A stretch of 64,000 nucleotides of DNA, taken from the NCBI RefSeq assembly GCF_041260155.1, contig NC_091942.1, positions 15,497,501 through 15,561,500 of the forward strand, in the 5' to 3' direction. Shown here piece after piece: positions 1 to 11,404 of the stretch. Every line of letters starts with the position of its first letter. Position 1 is the stretch's first letter. The stretch comes from Ptychodera flava (lineage: Eukaryota > Hemichordata > Enteropneusta > Ptychoderidae). A model generated the notes under the pieces. It made no database searches. It saw nothing but the letters and a program-made list of their open reading frames with translations, and was not told where the DNA came from. Position numbers and translations under genes: made by a program.

Positions 1-951
1 TACGGCCACGCACTATTTTCCTCACAGATTTGACCCATTCTGACAGTGTGTCCAACTCTACATCCTCCCTTTTAGCCCATTTCCTGGCATAATCTTCAAC
101 TGAGTCCATAATGATCTTAAAATTATGGTTCCAGTTGATCCTGCAAGGTTCTCTGAACTTGGGTCCACAAGATAATATCTTACGAAGGTGGTGATGTTCA
201 ACCAAGTTCAGATCACCAGTGATGACATGGCCAACTGGAGTATATTTGAAGGGAGATGTAGAGCAGTCACAGGATGCTGGTGTTTGAAGGAATTCATCAA
301 TTTTTAAGTGCCGCAATGCCTTATTGTAATTGAATATTTTATTGGAAATTGTCTTGGTGTATTGATATGACAGAATAGGTACAGACTGGTTCTTAAAGTA
401 TACAGGTATAGTTGATGTAACCTTTTTGTTGTGTAGTATATTGCTGATATTAATGGCATCAATTCCTTTGTTAGTAAATGGAAGATGTATGAAATGACGA
501 TGATCATCAGTCATAGTTCAGCACGAACAGGCTTGTATAGTCTGTATAGTGCAATGTCAGCAATAATACTAACCAGTCTGTACGGTTGTTTGTTCGGATC
601 TGTCAAAGACAATCCCAATGCATAGACATGCAACCTTCTCAAGTCCTTGATGGAAAGAGCAAATAATGAAGTACGAATGTGATGGAGACCTAAAGGCTTC
701 TGCAATAAAAGAAGCAGTTCATGAAATTTGTCATGGCAATTGGATGTAGCTGATGTATCCAATTTAGGCCGATGGTAACGCCTATGTCCATGACTACGTC
801 TTCTACGGACAGAAGACTCAAATAGGCCCATCACATTCACTTCTGAACAACCAGGACTTGAGAGATTGCCTATATCTTTGATGTTGTCATTACAACCATA
901 AGGCATTGCGGTACCTAACTGTCTAATCCAGTGGTATTCTCTCTGTCTACG
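1..951 (-). pseudogene. Penelope-like retroelement, Naiad-type, 5'-truncated N-terminal ORF part
   Basis: Read on the minus strand, this stretch encodes the linker between a GIY-YIG endonuclease and a reverse transcriptase. From 951 leftward the protein enters at the tail of an endonuclease-like domain ([17 protein letters not shown], the typical P-Y/F-G-x-N end of GIY-YIG proteins), followed by NVMGLF and an [11 protein letters not shown] basic stretch. After about 511 the reading continues in another frame with HFIHLPFTNKGIDAINISN, a CDC motif (plus-strand 263-271), GHVITGDL, then GPKFREPCRINWNHNFK and DSVEDYARKWAKRE, open to the window edge. In canonical Penelope-like elements the endonuclease is C-terminal; N-terminal endonuclease plus a CxC linker is the published hallmark of Naiad/Chlamys elements, and I recognise these blocks as that family. 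The RT itself would lie to the left, outside the window. The frame change near 511-515 and the missing N-terminus suggest a dead, 5'-truncated copy. Confidence 0.8.
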
Positions 952-978
952 GGATGGTATATATATATATATATATAG

Positions 979-1035
<57 letters not shown>

Positions 1036-1041
1036 ATGGTA

Positions 1042-1101
<60 letters not shown>

Positions 1102-1125
1102 TACACACATACATACATACATACA

Positions 1126-1158
<33 letters not shown>

Positions 1159-1258
1159 CATACATACATACATACATACATACATACATACATACATACA
1201 TACATACATACATACATACATACATACATACATACATACATACATACATACATACATC
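952..1258. repeat. compound microsatellite (TA)n / (ACAT)n
   Basis: About 135 bp of nearly pure TA dinucleotide (955-1090), broken by short TAGTAT and CCATGG interruptions, runs through a short ACAC stretch into about 160 bp of ACAT tetranucleotide ending at 1258. It directly borders the truncated Penelope-like element, consistent with the known microsatellite insertion bias of that group. ORFs here that read as Tyr-Ile or Met-Tyr-Val-Cys repeats are artefacts. Confidence 0.95.
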
Positions 1259-1289
1259 CACTCACACATCCCCCAAGTTTGGGCTAATA

Positions 1290-2110
1290 AAGTCTGTTTG
1301 CACATATAATATGTTACCGTCATGCTATGCTCGTTTCAAATATAAATGTACTTGACTAGAAAAGGATACTAAAAGTGCATATTTGTGCAAGAAATTTAAT
1401 CAAATCACATCCAAAATGTAAATTCTCCCTACTTCAAAGCAAACGAAATCCGTTCATTTATGCACAGATTTGAATTTGCTTGACTATGTTAAGCTGGTTA
1501 GAAATGCAGTTTTGTTGAAAATGCCAGTTCACTATACTCCGGCTTCGACGGAAAAATTAATGACGTTTCAGAAAAACAAACTAAACTGACGTTTGGGCGC
1601 AAGTCAAATTTCACATAAGTCGAATATAATTGCACTTCTGAACAACCCACTCTAGTCAACTACATTTATATAAGATGTCAGGCATATGTCAATGCACAGA
1701 TTTAGCTTACTATATAATAGACAGGCGCCTGTAAGAAAACCAATATAATTGATATCTGTGCTTTTATATATTCTTGATTATTGATATGAATTGACTTGAC
1801 TAGTTAGGGTAGTTAGAAGTGCATATGCACTCAACAAATGTGAAATTTGAATTTAACTAAAAAATGTTACTTCAGAACTCATGGAAATCTAAAGCACAAC
1901 TATTAACCATTCCCTCATACTTGGTATATCTGTGCATTTATATATGCTAGATAACTGATATGAGTGTACATGCAGATGAGAAGTAGATATTTGTACAACA
2001 AAGGTGATGCTGGAATTTTGTCCTAAGCTATCCATTCACTACACATAGGAGTCCAACACATATAAACAGGTAGCATGTGCTCCATTTAGGTTAATTACAA
2101 AAGTTGTATC
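1290..2110. repeat. degenerate units of the ~180-bp satellite family
   Basis: Diverged stretches resemble the tandem unit inside the elements at 4271-5436 and 61923-63834. Examples are 'tatctgtgc...tttatatat' (1755-1775, 1925-1950), 'agttagaagtgcatatgcac' (about 1810-1830) and 'caatgcacagatttagctta' (about 1690). Units in both orientations seem present. No terminal inverted repeats were found. The match was judged by eye and is weak. Confidence 0.35.
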
Positions 2111-4267
2111 CTTTTTTGTAAGAGCAAGAAATATGTATCATGAATATGAAGTCAAATTCCAAAGAATGAATCACAGGGCCACAAATGAAGAGATATGATC
2201 ATAGGGTAAACATGTGATTTTACGAAGCGAAGCAGTTCTGGCAATGTCAACTCGTATTTCAAGTATCAAATTTGAAACGATGGTAGGGGTAATGTTTTAA
2301 AATTGGAAAAACGGAGATGGCCACACTTTCGATATAGGTACTAGGGGAGGATCATTTTTTACATGATTGCCCACCGCTAGCTTTCCCCGGCTCACCCCAA
2401 GTAATAACTGAAAGATCCCCAATATAGATTGTGCGGGCCACCGATATGAACTTAGGCCGTAAATGCTTCATTACGCAGGATGCTGATCCTGAGATTGAAA
2501 GGTGTAACGGATGTATATACTACAGGTTAAATAAGTTTTTGTGTCCAATTATGATATTTCTGTGAGGTGCTCTGAAACGAAAGTATTATATTGCCTTTAA
2601 CCAATCGACAATTATTAGTTTTCTTGTGATCTGAAAAGTTTTTCTAATCACTTGAATCTAAATACAATGAAAAACTTCTCGTAGATAGAGATAGAGTAAA
2701 AAGTTTCGATAAGAACCATCACATACCAATATTAGCACTGTAACTGCCACATGACGATAATAAAGCCCGATCAACTGCGTCCTGTCCCGAATTCTCTACT
2801 CTAGACGGTTAAATTCGCAAGTGCTTCTCTCAATCAAGCGAGTTCCCAGAGACCGACATCGATAAGTGATATCAACATAATGCATAGTGCACATAATGCA
2901 AAGCTTTTCTTGACGAGCGAATTCTAATCCTGACTAAATGCAGTTATCATCAATGACATCGGGCATCTTTACACATTAAGGCTTATAAATTAAGTATTTT
3001 GCATTACAACTTGTGACATTGGAGAAGCGCAAGAAACTAATTGACAACAGAACATACATAGTGGGAACCCAAATTGCTAATTACAGATTTTACCCGCAGC
3101 AGCTGTTCTTTTCACTGTACGTTTGTTCCAATTTTCCATGACGAAATTGCCAAGACAAATTTAGGCGTCTCCTTTAATCTAAATCCACTCATCATATAAT
3201 AACTGTAATATTGAGAAGGCCATTTCTTTGTTTTCCGAGAAAAATAAAACACACCCACCACTAAAACACACCCACCACTTCCTGATATTTGGACTATACT
3301 ACAGTAGGCTGCCGAAAAAAATGCAAAAACAGCAACCCCGCCACTATCATAGACATTGTTTCTTTAGTTTGTTTATGAATATTCACTGGAAAATCTTCAC
3401 ATAGGCAGACACCAGACAGGCAATTGAATTATATTTGTTCTTTTCGAAACACATTTGTCAATTTGATATCGAGCATAAAGAGCCTTTCCGTCAAAACACT
3501 TATAAGTCAGCGCACTTAATTATATTGAACTATTTAGATAGAAAGGCTACGGATATATCTGCGGATGACGAGAGAAATTTATTCACAACGTGAAGTTGAC
3601 TTCACATTATTTTTCACATGCACATAATTCTGACTTCATTTCCGTGAATAATAATGAAGCTTCAGCAGGCGTAAGAGATTTACGTGGCTCCTTGAATGCA
3701 CCACACATCATGTCGAACTCAATTGTTGGCGTAGACGTGTAAACACCCTATGGTCATAAAACGCGCTCTTTTTCAGTGGACATTCGACACCTACGAATGG
3801 AATAATCACACTCAATAAGTTAGAACCTTACTTGCTACATGTAGTCCATTGTTTTTATAATTCCATGATGTTATGTTGCACAACAACGAGTTGGGATATC
3901 ATCTTTGAAATTAAATGATTATTTAGATCAGTGCACACTTAACATCGACGAAATGTATCCTCTCTTCGCGATGACTACAAAAAGCAACATCGAGTGTTTG
4001 AAAAATATATTGCTGTCGAAAAGCGTCGATGGAGTATATGTGGGTTTCACACGATATTCATTAACTTAAAGCGAGTGAGCACTGTATGCTCACTGCATCA
4101 ACGTTTCAAATCGTAGGGCTTCCGCGATGCCATATTATAACCTTCTCTCTACGTCTTCTCATCCCGCCTTCCGCATTACCCTTGGAAGACAGTCGCGATA
4201 ACTGCGGTTGGAAACTTCACTGGAAAAATCCCCATAATATAGCATCAATCATACCTTTAAAATGTGA
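2111..4267. other. intergenic, nothing recognised
   Basis: AT-rich non-coding sequence with stops in all frames and no ORF that looks coding. The only small structure seen is a short direct duplication of 'acacacccaccact' near 3250-3280. No RNA gene, TIR element or long repeat was recognised. Confidence 0.5.
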
Positions 4268-4270
4268 TAA

Positions 4271-5436
4271 GGCTGCTTTAACAAACACCTCTGGCGTGGG
4301 GGGGGGGGATTAACTCGAGACTTGAAAACATCAAGAGTATGTTGGGGGCACTTGAAAGGATTGGTGAACTTAAAGGGGGACTCGAAACAAAACTGTCTCT
4401 GATTGATATGAAATGATTGTTGAGTTGTCAATTTGAGCTGAAGTTTGGCTAATTTTTGGGTGATTTTGTTTGGTGTATCCACTGGATAATGTTTATTTGG
4501 CCAAGTGGTTCTGTCTGTTGCTTCCCCGCTTGGTGACTGGATACCGTATGTTGTGAGTATGAACCCGATTGAAATCGCCGTATTAGAACACCCTATTTGC
4601 ATCAAAGACATTTGTATCAACTTGAAACCCAACTATTATAATCAAGTACAAGTATGTCAATTATCTAGGGTCTATATGCACAAATATTGCAAAAAATTTT
4701 CACAGTTTTGTTATAGACTCCCATGTATAGTGGAAAGACATTTTGATCGAACTTCAAAATAAAATTTCTTGAACACATATGCACTTGTAACCACCCTATT
4801 CTAATCACGTACAGTTATGTCAATTATCCAACGTCTGCAAATGCACTAGATATTAATAGTTTTATATTGAAAAAAATTATTAACAGTTTTGTCATACACT
4901 ACCATGTACAGTGAATCAATATTTTCAGTGAAATTCAAATATTAAATTTCTTGTATACATTAGCTCTTGTAAACACCCCATGCTAATCATGTACATTTAT
5001 ATCAGTTATCAAACCTCTTAATGCTAGCTTTACATTGGAAAATACGTATTCACAGTTTTCTCATGTATGACCATGTATAGGAGAATCAACATTATGGATG
5101 AAATTAAAAAATCAATTTTTTACACACATGCACTTTTTACCTGCCACTTCAAGCAAAGTACATTTACATGAATATAACTGTAGAGATATAGCTTGCTTTT
5201 TATGGGGAAAATGTTAATAGTTTGCCCAATAGATTCCCATGTATTATGATTTGATATTGTTGGACGAAGTACTATTTCGAACACATTTTGCCTTCTTTTG
5301 AGGGGGGGGGGGCACTTCGAAATTACAGCAAGTCAGGAGGGGGACATGAGCGCATTGTGATTTTGTTACGGGGGTATTTGAGAAAACCTGAGATTTGTTT
5401 TAGAATCTCCCTTCAGAGGTTTTTGTGAATGCAGCC
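4271..5436 (+). mobile_element. satellite-bearing TIR element, copy 1 (PIF/Harbinger-like, non-autonomous)
   Basis: The left end 'GGCTGCTTTAACAAACACC' and the right end (reverse complement starts GGCTGCATTCACAAAAACC) form terminal inverted repeats of about 25 bp. TAA lies on both sides (4268-4270 and 5437-5439), a 3-bp duplication typical of PIF/Harbinger elements. The interior has G-runs near both ends (about 4302-4312 and 5301-5311) and about four diverged tandem units at about 4640-5260. Their landmark 'cccatgta' recurs near 4713, 4899, 5069 and 5238, a spacing of about 170-186 bp. No transposase is visible. A second copy with the satellite in opposite orientation is at 61923-63834. Confidence 0.8.
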
Positions 5437-5439
5437 TAA

Positions 5440-6319
5440 TGGGCATGCATCTTTAGTTACAGCGAACAAGGCTGGGATCAAAGATCTCGGCTAAGCTGCA
5501 ATATTCTGATTGTCAATTAGTTTATTCCTTAAAAACTTACCTTGTCTTCTCAATGATTACTTTTATTTTTAGAACGGCTATTGCCACGACAGTTATAAAG
5601 AAACAGAGCATAGTTTTTATTAAAAAGTGGAACTGGACAAAAATTGCAGGGCAAGGACCAGTGTTTTCAAACCATGCTGCACAAAAAAGAGTAAGCCTTT
5701 AAGTGTTTGCACGGAAAATAGTGAATCTCCCAAATTTACATGCACAAAAAACAGTGACCCTCTCCTTGTGTGTCACAGTCCATATCAATGATATCTAAAT
5801 TGATATGATAATTTTTCTTTTGACCATTGACCTTTCAAAGAATACTCTTTAACCTTTACTATTATGCAAGGTTTTAATCAATTAATTCGATGAAAACAGG
5901 GATCACATTTCATAATAAATAATTCTATAAACTACTTGAAATACATTTGGCGACTCAAAATTAAAAGACACAATAGCTGTAATGTCTGCCTCCACTTACA
6001 ATTTTGCTTGCAGTTGTACAGAGAGCACTATTATTATTTGTCAAGAAAATTATTACAGCCTAAAAGTCAATATTTAAGCAATAAAGGACATCCAGCGACG
6101 GTATACCAAGAGATTTTGTCCGGTTCGCGACATGTATGCACTTGCTATCGCCCATGCATGTAGAACTGGTCAAAATCTAGTGTCAGTATATTGAAATTCT
6201 GGCATGGAACGAATTTTGCTCTTGTCGTAAGCTCACGCGTGTGCCAACCGTGGTATATCGCGAAGGTACCATGGTTCTTTTCACGTCTGGACCAATCGGA
6301 TCGCCGAATTAGCGCCATC
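5440..6319. other. intergenic, nothing recognised
   Basis: AT-rich sequence without a credible ORF. The stretch 5690-5765 ('gtgcacggaaaatagtgaatc...gtgaccctctcc') weakly resembles flanking parts of the satellite-bearing elements, but no end could be defined. Confidence 0.4.
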
Positions 6320-6870
6320 AATTTACTGGTATGATATAATTAACAATATATGCATATAAATGCACAGATACAGCTAGTTAAAAGAGCAAAATTGTTAATA
6401 GTATACCACAAGACATTTATATAATTTGGCTTCAAGTGGATATTTTGGGGTGAAACTCAAGTATCATATGTGTTGTTCACATCTGCTCTTTCAATTACCT
6501 AATTACAGATAAATAGGTTTATATCAATTGTCAAACATCTAAAAGTACACAGATATATCTAGATTTGTATATTAATGTGTATAGTTTTTTCATAACCTGC
6601 CATGCATAGTTAATAAACATTTTATATGAATTTCGAATATCAAATTTCTTGTACACACTTGTAACAACCCTATTCTGGTCATTTATATTTCTATCAATTG
6701 TAAAAGACCAATAAATGCACAGATATAGCTAGTTTTGAAATTCATTGATACTCAAAAATCAAATTTTCTTTGCGCTTTTTTGCACTTGTAACCACCATAT
6801 TATAGTCAATTGTATTTACCCCTCATCGTCAAACACCTATCAATGCATGTATATTGCCAGTTTGGTGTGA
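6320..6870 (+). repeat. three or so diverged satellite units without TIRs
   Basis: Repeated landmarks of the same ~180-bp unit occur in the same orientation as copy 1: 'tgcacagatatagctagtt' type motifs near 6358, 6550 and 6718, and 'ttgtacacacttgtaacaaccctatt' type motifs near 6650 and 6780. The terminal inverted repeats of the intact elements were not found, so this is probably a truncated copy or an amplified satellite fragment. Confidence 0.6.
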
Positions 6871-8284
6871 ATTGTGATTATTTGTCACTTGGGCCTCAGC
6901 CCAAGTACATTTGTTTTCATTCCGTGGGAAAAACTGTAAGGTATAACCATTTCTGGCTGAGACCAGGGAGGGCAAAATGTATTGGCTTCATCTTTCTTGG
7001 CATAATAAATGGCGTAATGATGTTAACTGAATGGAAGTGCTGCTCTCAGCCAGTCTTGAATAAGTGAGATGTGAATATAAATGCTTCTCTATCTGAGTTT
7101 TTGCCACAAAATCTTCTGAATATAATCAAAATGTGCATCGAAATGCAACAATTAATGCACCCTCCGTTTACTAGGCGATGGCACGACCCTTGCTACACCC
7201 ACTGGACGAGCCAAAGTGGGAGGGGTAATTTCGGTTTGGTCGAACAGGAGGGCTCGAGACCAGAATTTAACATTTAAACTTGAAACATGTTTAATCACTG
7301 ACAAGATGTGGATTAGTGTTAATCAAAGAGAAAGTTTGAAAAGGAAAGGTTTTATATCCCGGACACAATGAAAAACATTACGACTGGAAACTGTACCCCC
7401 GTTGAGAATAGTAACGCCCACAGCGATGGAGAACACTTATCCTTGAGCTGAGAAAACCAGACCATCATTTCGAAATAGAGCTGCAGATTCGAGAAGCTCG
7501 TTAAAAATAGCTAGGTACACCCCATAAGGGGTGGTTTCGAGTCTTGAGGGCAAATTTCGCCTCCTTCATTTAGAAATCGTACGTTTGTTTTTCCAGGGGA
7601 ACACATCATTTGACACAAAATTTGCATGAAAAGGGGTCGCCAGTAAGCACGTGGTCAAATCTGGCATAAGAAACAATATGAAATGTTGGGTAAAGCCAGT
7701 CCAAAATAAACTGATTTGAACTTTTGTGTTTTGTAATTTATACCACTGCAGTAACATGACTTTTTTTTGACAACATCACACAATGTAATACGTTTTGAAA
7801 CTGAATACTCCGACGTATTCTGTGTCCCTTTGCTAAAAAATACGGTATGCCGATTACCATGTAAGGAGATGATGACGTCAAGACAGATTTGTAGTGCGTT
7901 TGGTCTTGGATGGTGATGTGCACGAAGTTTTGTCGAGGTAGCTTGTGTATTTATTTCCTAAATGGGAGATATTAGGGTCGATCTAAAAGGCCGAAAAATG
8001 TTATGATACTCTAAGCGAGCTGAACTCCAATGCGAATGGTTGGATAATTTGGAGGATGTCTAGACTGATCTCGTCTCATTTATTTGGCGGTCAGTATTGA
8101 ATTTCAACTGCGTCACAAGTTTGCGTCGAACGGTCAACGAACGATATTTTAGAAATCTGGAGACATGGCACATCGCAGTTTTATTTTAGTATTTTATATT
8201 TTACAAAAGATGTAAGAAGCAATGATTTTGTTGAAAATTCTGAAAAAAATATAGGAAGATTTGATCGCGAACACATTTTCACTT
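6871..8284. other. intergenic, nothing recognised
   Basis: No coding region or RNA gene recognised. ORFs of 60-85 codons are scattered on both strands but show no domain, bias or continuity. Some G/C-rich patches with 'ggctcgagacc'-type motifs (7200-7270, 7520-7560) may be old repeat sequence. Confidence 0.4.
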
Positions 8285-8293
8285 GGGGTCAAC

Positions 8294-8606
8294 TAGCCCT
8301 GCGTACGATGCTGTGTGTTCCGCTACAGCTAACCGCCCCGCACACCACAGCCCTGCAAAGACCCGTACGTTGGGTCGGTGACTTCAAATCCATTTTGGGA
8401 CTTGACGTAAAAAGCCAAATTACTGCCGAAATTCAGCGTTCTTGGGCCCAAGTCGTATCCCAGCCTACCTCAGCTACTCGATCGCTTCCAAAAATGACAG
8501 TCTTTTATTCACTTCTCGTAAATAACCGTCGATGTCGGCAACTCTCGCTGGCCCTGCGTACGATGCTGTGTGTTAGCTGTAGCACATAGCATCGTACGCA
8601 GGGCTA
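8294..8606. mobile_element. 313-bp TIR element with 9-bp target duplication
   Basis: Both ends read TAGCCCTGCGTACGATGCT inward (left from 8294; right as reverse complement ending at 8606). The flanks 8285-8293 and 8607-8615 are both GGGGTCAAC, a 9-bp target site duplication as made by Mutator-like transposases. The right end is itself a subterminal hairpin: the terminal motif occurs again in direct orientation at about 8556 and pairs with the terminus at 8605. The element is too short for a transposase, so it is non-autonomous. An 8-bp duplication with a slightly asymmetric TIR (hAT-like) is an alternative. Confidence 0.8.
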
Positions 8607-8844
8607 GGGGTCAACATGGGGTCGCAGCCATGTTGCCTCAAAACTTATTTCTGTCTGCACTCAAAACTCAAAAATGTCGCATATGAACCTGAAAAATCGA
8701 TGTAATTTTGTCAAACTTCGGCGAAATTTCAGCCTATAGACAAAATTTCATCTAGGTAAGGTAAATTTACTGAAATTTGATCGACAAATAATCCTGAGCT
8801 TGAACGTGACAGCTCGCCTTCTCCGGGAAGTCATGCATCCGGCC

Positions 8845-8981
8845 ACAGTCGCTCGAGAGCTATTCAGCTCTGGGACTATTCGCCCCATAGACGAGTATAC
8901 AGAAGCGAGAAATACCTCGCTTCTGTATACTCGTCTATGGGGCGAATAGTCCCAGAGCTGAATAGCTCTCGAGCGACTGTG
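8845..8981. mobile_element. perfect foldback element with 66-bp arms
   Basis: Positions 8844-8909 and 8916-8981 are exact reverse complements (66 of 66 bases) around a 6-base spacer. The flanks carry ATCCGGCC on both sides (8837-8844 and 8982-8989), an 8-bp direct duplication, so this is an inserted element rather than a chance palindrome. The lack of any mismatch between the arms implies a recent origin or ongoing arm homogenisation. No coding capacity. Confidence 0.85.
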
Positions 8982-9104
8982 ATCCGGCCAGCTGCCCATA
9001 TGGCCGGGTGCATGAGATTGTTTTCAAGCGACGGCGGCAGACCGTACGGGGCTCTGGATATGAACCTACCGCCGGTGTAGCTGTAATAACTGTTGCGTTG
9101 TTTT

Positions 9105-9480
9105 TAATCACCACGGACGAAGTCCGAGGGGACTTATAGGTTTGGTCATGTCCGTGCGTCCGTCCGTCCGTTCACGCCTACAGTACCCAACCCCATACAG
9201 ATGCACGTCGATTTGTTTCACAATGCTATCAAATTTGGCCGTGTTAGAGGACTTTTTAGTTTACACCTCCATAGACTCCCATGTATAAGGCAGTTCTCCA
9301 TAGACTCGCATGTATGATGCCAAGAAAAATAAAAATTTAGTTTCTCATCGTATTCATATTGCCTAAAGGATGCAGTGACACAGTTTTTTTGTCCCCACGG
9401 ATAAAGTCCAGGGGGCTTATAGATTGGCTCATATCCGTCAGTGAGTGCATCAGTGAGTCCATCGGTTCACGCAGATATCT
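9105..9480 (+). repeat. two diverged copies of a 'CCACGGAnnAAGTCC' dispersed repeat
   Basis: The motif 'ccacggacgaagtccgaggg' followed by 'gacttatag' and 'ggtcatgtccg' starts near 9110 and recurs as 'ccacggataaagtccagggg', 'gcttatag', 'ggctcatatccg' near 9395. Both are followed by short GT/CCGT-rich stretches and 'ggttcacgc'. Spacing is about 285 bp. It looks like the end of a dispersed repeat present twice in tandem; its class is unknown. Confidence 0.6.
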
Positions 9481-9489
9481 CAGACATTT

Positions 9490-9925
9490 TGACAAAATAT
9501 CATGTGACCTTGGTGACCTTTGACCTCAAATATACATTATTGTCCACAACTCAGTAACCACAAGTGCTAACCTTTCATATTTGGTATGATAAGGACACCT
9601 TATGATGCCACATATTGTACTCATTAATTATGCTCATATCTAATTTTGAGCGCGCCAATAGAGCTAGAGGTCTGATTTTTGGTATATAGGAATAACTTAG
9701 CAATACAATTATTATGACAAAATGTGACGTGACCTCAATGACCTTTGACCTCAAATATATATATTTGTCCACAACTCAGTAACCACAAGTGCTACATCCT
9801 TCATAATGGTATGATGGGACACCTTATGACACCACATATTGTACCTCATAATTATGCACATATCTAATTCTGAGCAAGCCAATAGAGCTGGATGTCCGAT
9901 TTTTGGTATATAGGGATAACTATAG
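9490..9925 (+). repeat. 225-bp unit in two tandem copies
   Basis: The segment beginning 'gacctttgacctcaaatat' and running through 'ccacaactcagtaaccacaa', 'acaccttatga', 'ccacatattgtac' and 'gatttttggtatatagg' occurs twice with a 225-bp offset (9505 versus 9730 for the first TGACCT). Both copies hold three TGACCT half-sites with spacers of 3 and 1 bases. There is no ORF. It is probably part of the same dispersed repeat as 9105-9480. Confidence 0.8.
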
Positions 9926-10504
9926 GGTAGAAATCTAAATATGCCCATCTAAATATTAGACATCTACCATCGAGAACAAAAGAAATTTGCTGTAATTTGA
10001 ATATTTAAGGAGTTTAAGCAATTCCCGCTATAAATAAAGAACCCCTGCCTCAAACTCCACAAAAGTTGCTAGACATATTTTGCCGTTGTCATGCCATTGC
10101 TTCGTTTAATAACCAGTTAATCAAATGCCTCATTGACAGGAGGAAATTCAAGACCATATTTGAATAGTAGTATATATTGTCCTCAAAATTACTCTATCAC
10201 GCCCAGTACTCATTGCCTTCAGCAATACTGCCCTTGTTATTATTATTATTACTAGGGGAAAGTCTTTTGAAATTTTCGACCTGGAAGCCATCATTTGGGC
10301 CATATTGGCCGCATCTTGCCTTCGCATGGCTGTGCAAAAAGGGAGACCCCCGAATGCAGGTGCAAAATTTCATGACCTCTCAAAACTGCTTGCTCTAAAA
10401 ATAGCGACCCTATGCCCCTCCCATTATTTCTGTTTAGTCCCTTATCCTTAAGGACTGCAGTCGTCATCTTTAACATGTGCGACTAAAGCTTAAGTGTACA
10501 TTTC
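9926..10504. other. intergenic, nothing recognised
   Basis: Non-coding. It contains a short imperfect (TTA)n run near 10234-10250 and a stretch at 10325-10425 ('gggagacccccgaatgcaggtgcaaaa') resembling border parts of the satellite-bearing elements. Confidence 0.4.
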
Positions 10505-10508
10505 TTAA

Positions 10509-10863
10509 GGTAATATGCACCTCGAAAGTGAAAGACTTAAACTTTTGCTCAAACTTTCCTCAGTGAAACTTTCAACAATTCTCTTACCGAAGCAAGAATA
10601 AAAATCAGGGGCATCCGAGCAAACTTTGGTACCAGAGAGACAAATAGCTTGCAATTTCTCGATATTTGAAATTCAAAATGGCCGCCATCCCTGTGTTAAC
10701 TCTATGGGAAAAAATAAAATTATGGATTTTCGAAAAACTAAGACGGTAAAAACTTTTCTTTCGCCAGGAGCTTAAAAATGACCCCCCCCCCACAAGTGGT
10801 AGGTGAGAAGAAAATTGACAAAATTTGAAAACCCGAATTTCCGTCCCCGAGGTGCGTTCTACC
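10509..10863 (+). mobile_element. TTAA MITE family, copy A (355 bp)
   Basis: The ends are 'GGTAATATGCACCTCG' and, at the right, its near reverse complement 'CGAGGTGCGTTCTACC'. Both ends are flanked by TTAA (10505-10508 and 10864-10867). The interior shares landmarks with the other copies in this window: 'gaaagacttaaactttt', 'acaattctcttacc', 'tttggtaccagaga', 'aaaatggccgccatccctg' and 'aaaaactaagacgg'. A TTAA target points to the piggyBac or Kolobok superfamily. It encodes nothing and is therefore non-autonomous. This is the best preserved copy. Confidence 0.85.
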
Positions 10864-10867
10864 TTAA

Positions 10868-11404
10868 CAACAGTTGGCTGGAGTAAGTCTAAATGGTAAA
10901 GAAATCAAAGGAAACGTCTTGTAACATTCGACTCTCTCGCATCTAACATAACCCCTCTTCTTGGTCATACGGGAACCATACCATGGCGACCTCTCAGCGA
11001 AGACTGAGGTCTTCAAAACAGCACATTTCCGATATTTATTTAAAAACCAGTTTCGGTGAAGGATGACTGTAAATCTTGCTGACGATCTATACAATCTTTC
11101 AAAAACACATAGCTGCGAGGGCAAAACTGCGAAGCGTCACGACTCAAAGCGAAATCCATTAATTGCTTGTTATTTGTCGGGGTTTCACCATTGTATACTG
11201 CGTTGCTTGGAAATACATAGCTGTCGATGATTGAAAATCTCTTATATCGAAACCCATACCGCATTGCGTGTTGCGTTGGCGGGCTTCTTTCCTACTGACA
11301 TTCTGAAGCCATAGCAACAGGCCGAGGCGTTGTAGAGTTTAAAATTAGAAGCAGGCAGAAATACGACGAGATTTGTTCACACACTTCCTACACATCGTCA
11401 AGTC
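10868..11404. other. intergenic, nothing recognised
   Basis: Two overlapping minus-strand ORFs (74 and 86 codons) lie here, but neither has recognisable content or splice-linked partners. No RNA gene or repeat end was seen. Confidence 0.4.

Noticed and set aside
511..1323. Long ORFs reading as Met-Tyr-Val-Cys or Tyr-Ile repeats over 950-1330
   Set aside because: They are translations of (TA)n and (ACAT)n, which lack stops in some frames. Only the part below 951 has real (Penelope-like) coding content.
8294..8981. CRISPR-like or regulatory hairpin interpretation of the inverted repeats
   Set aside because: No regular spacer-repeat pattern. Target duplications and TIRs point to transposable elements, and the genome is eukaryotic.
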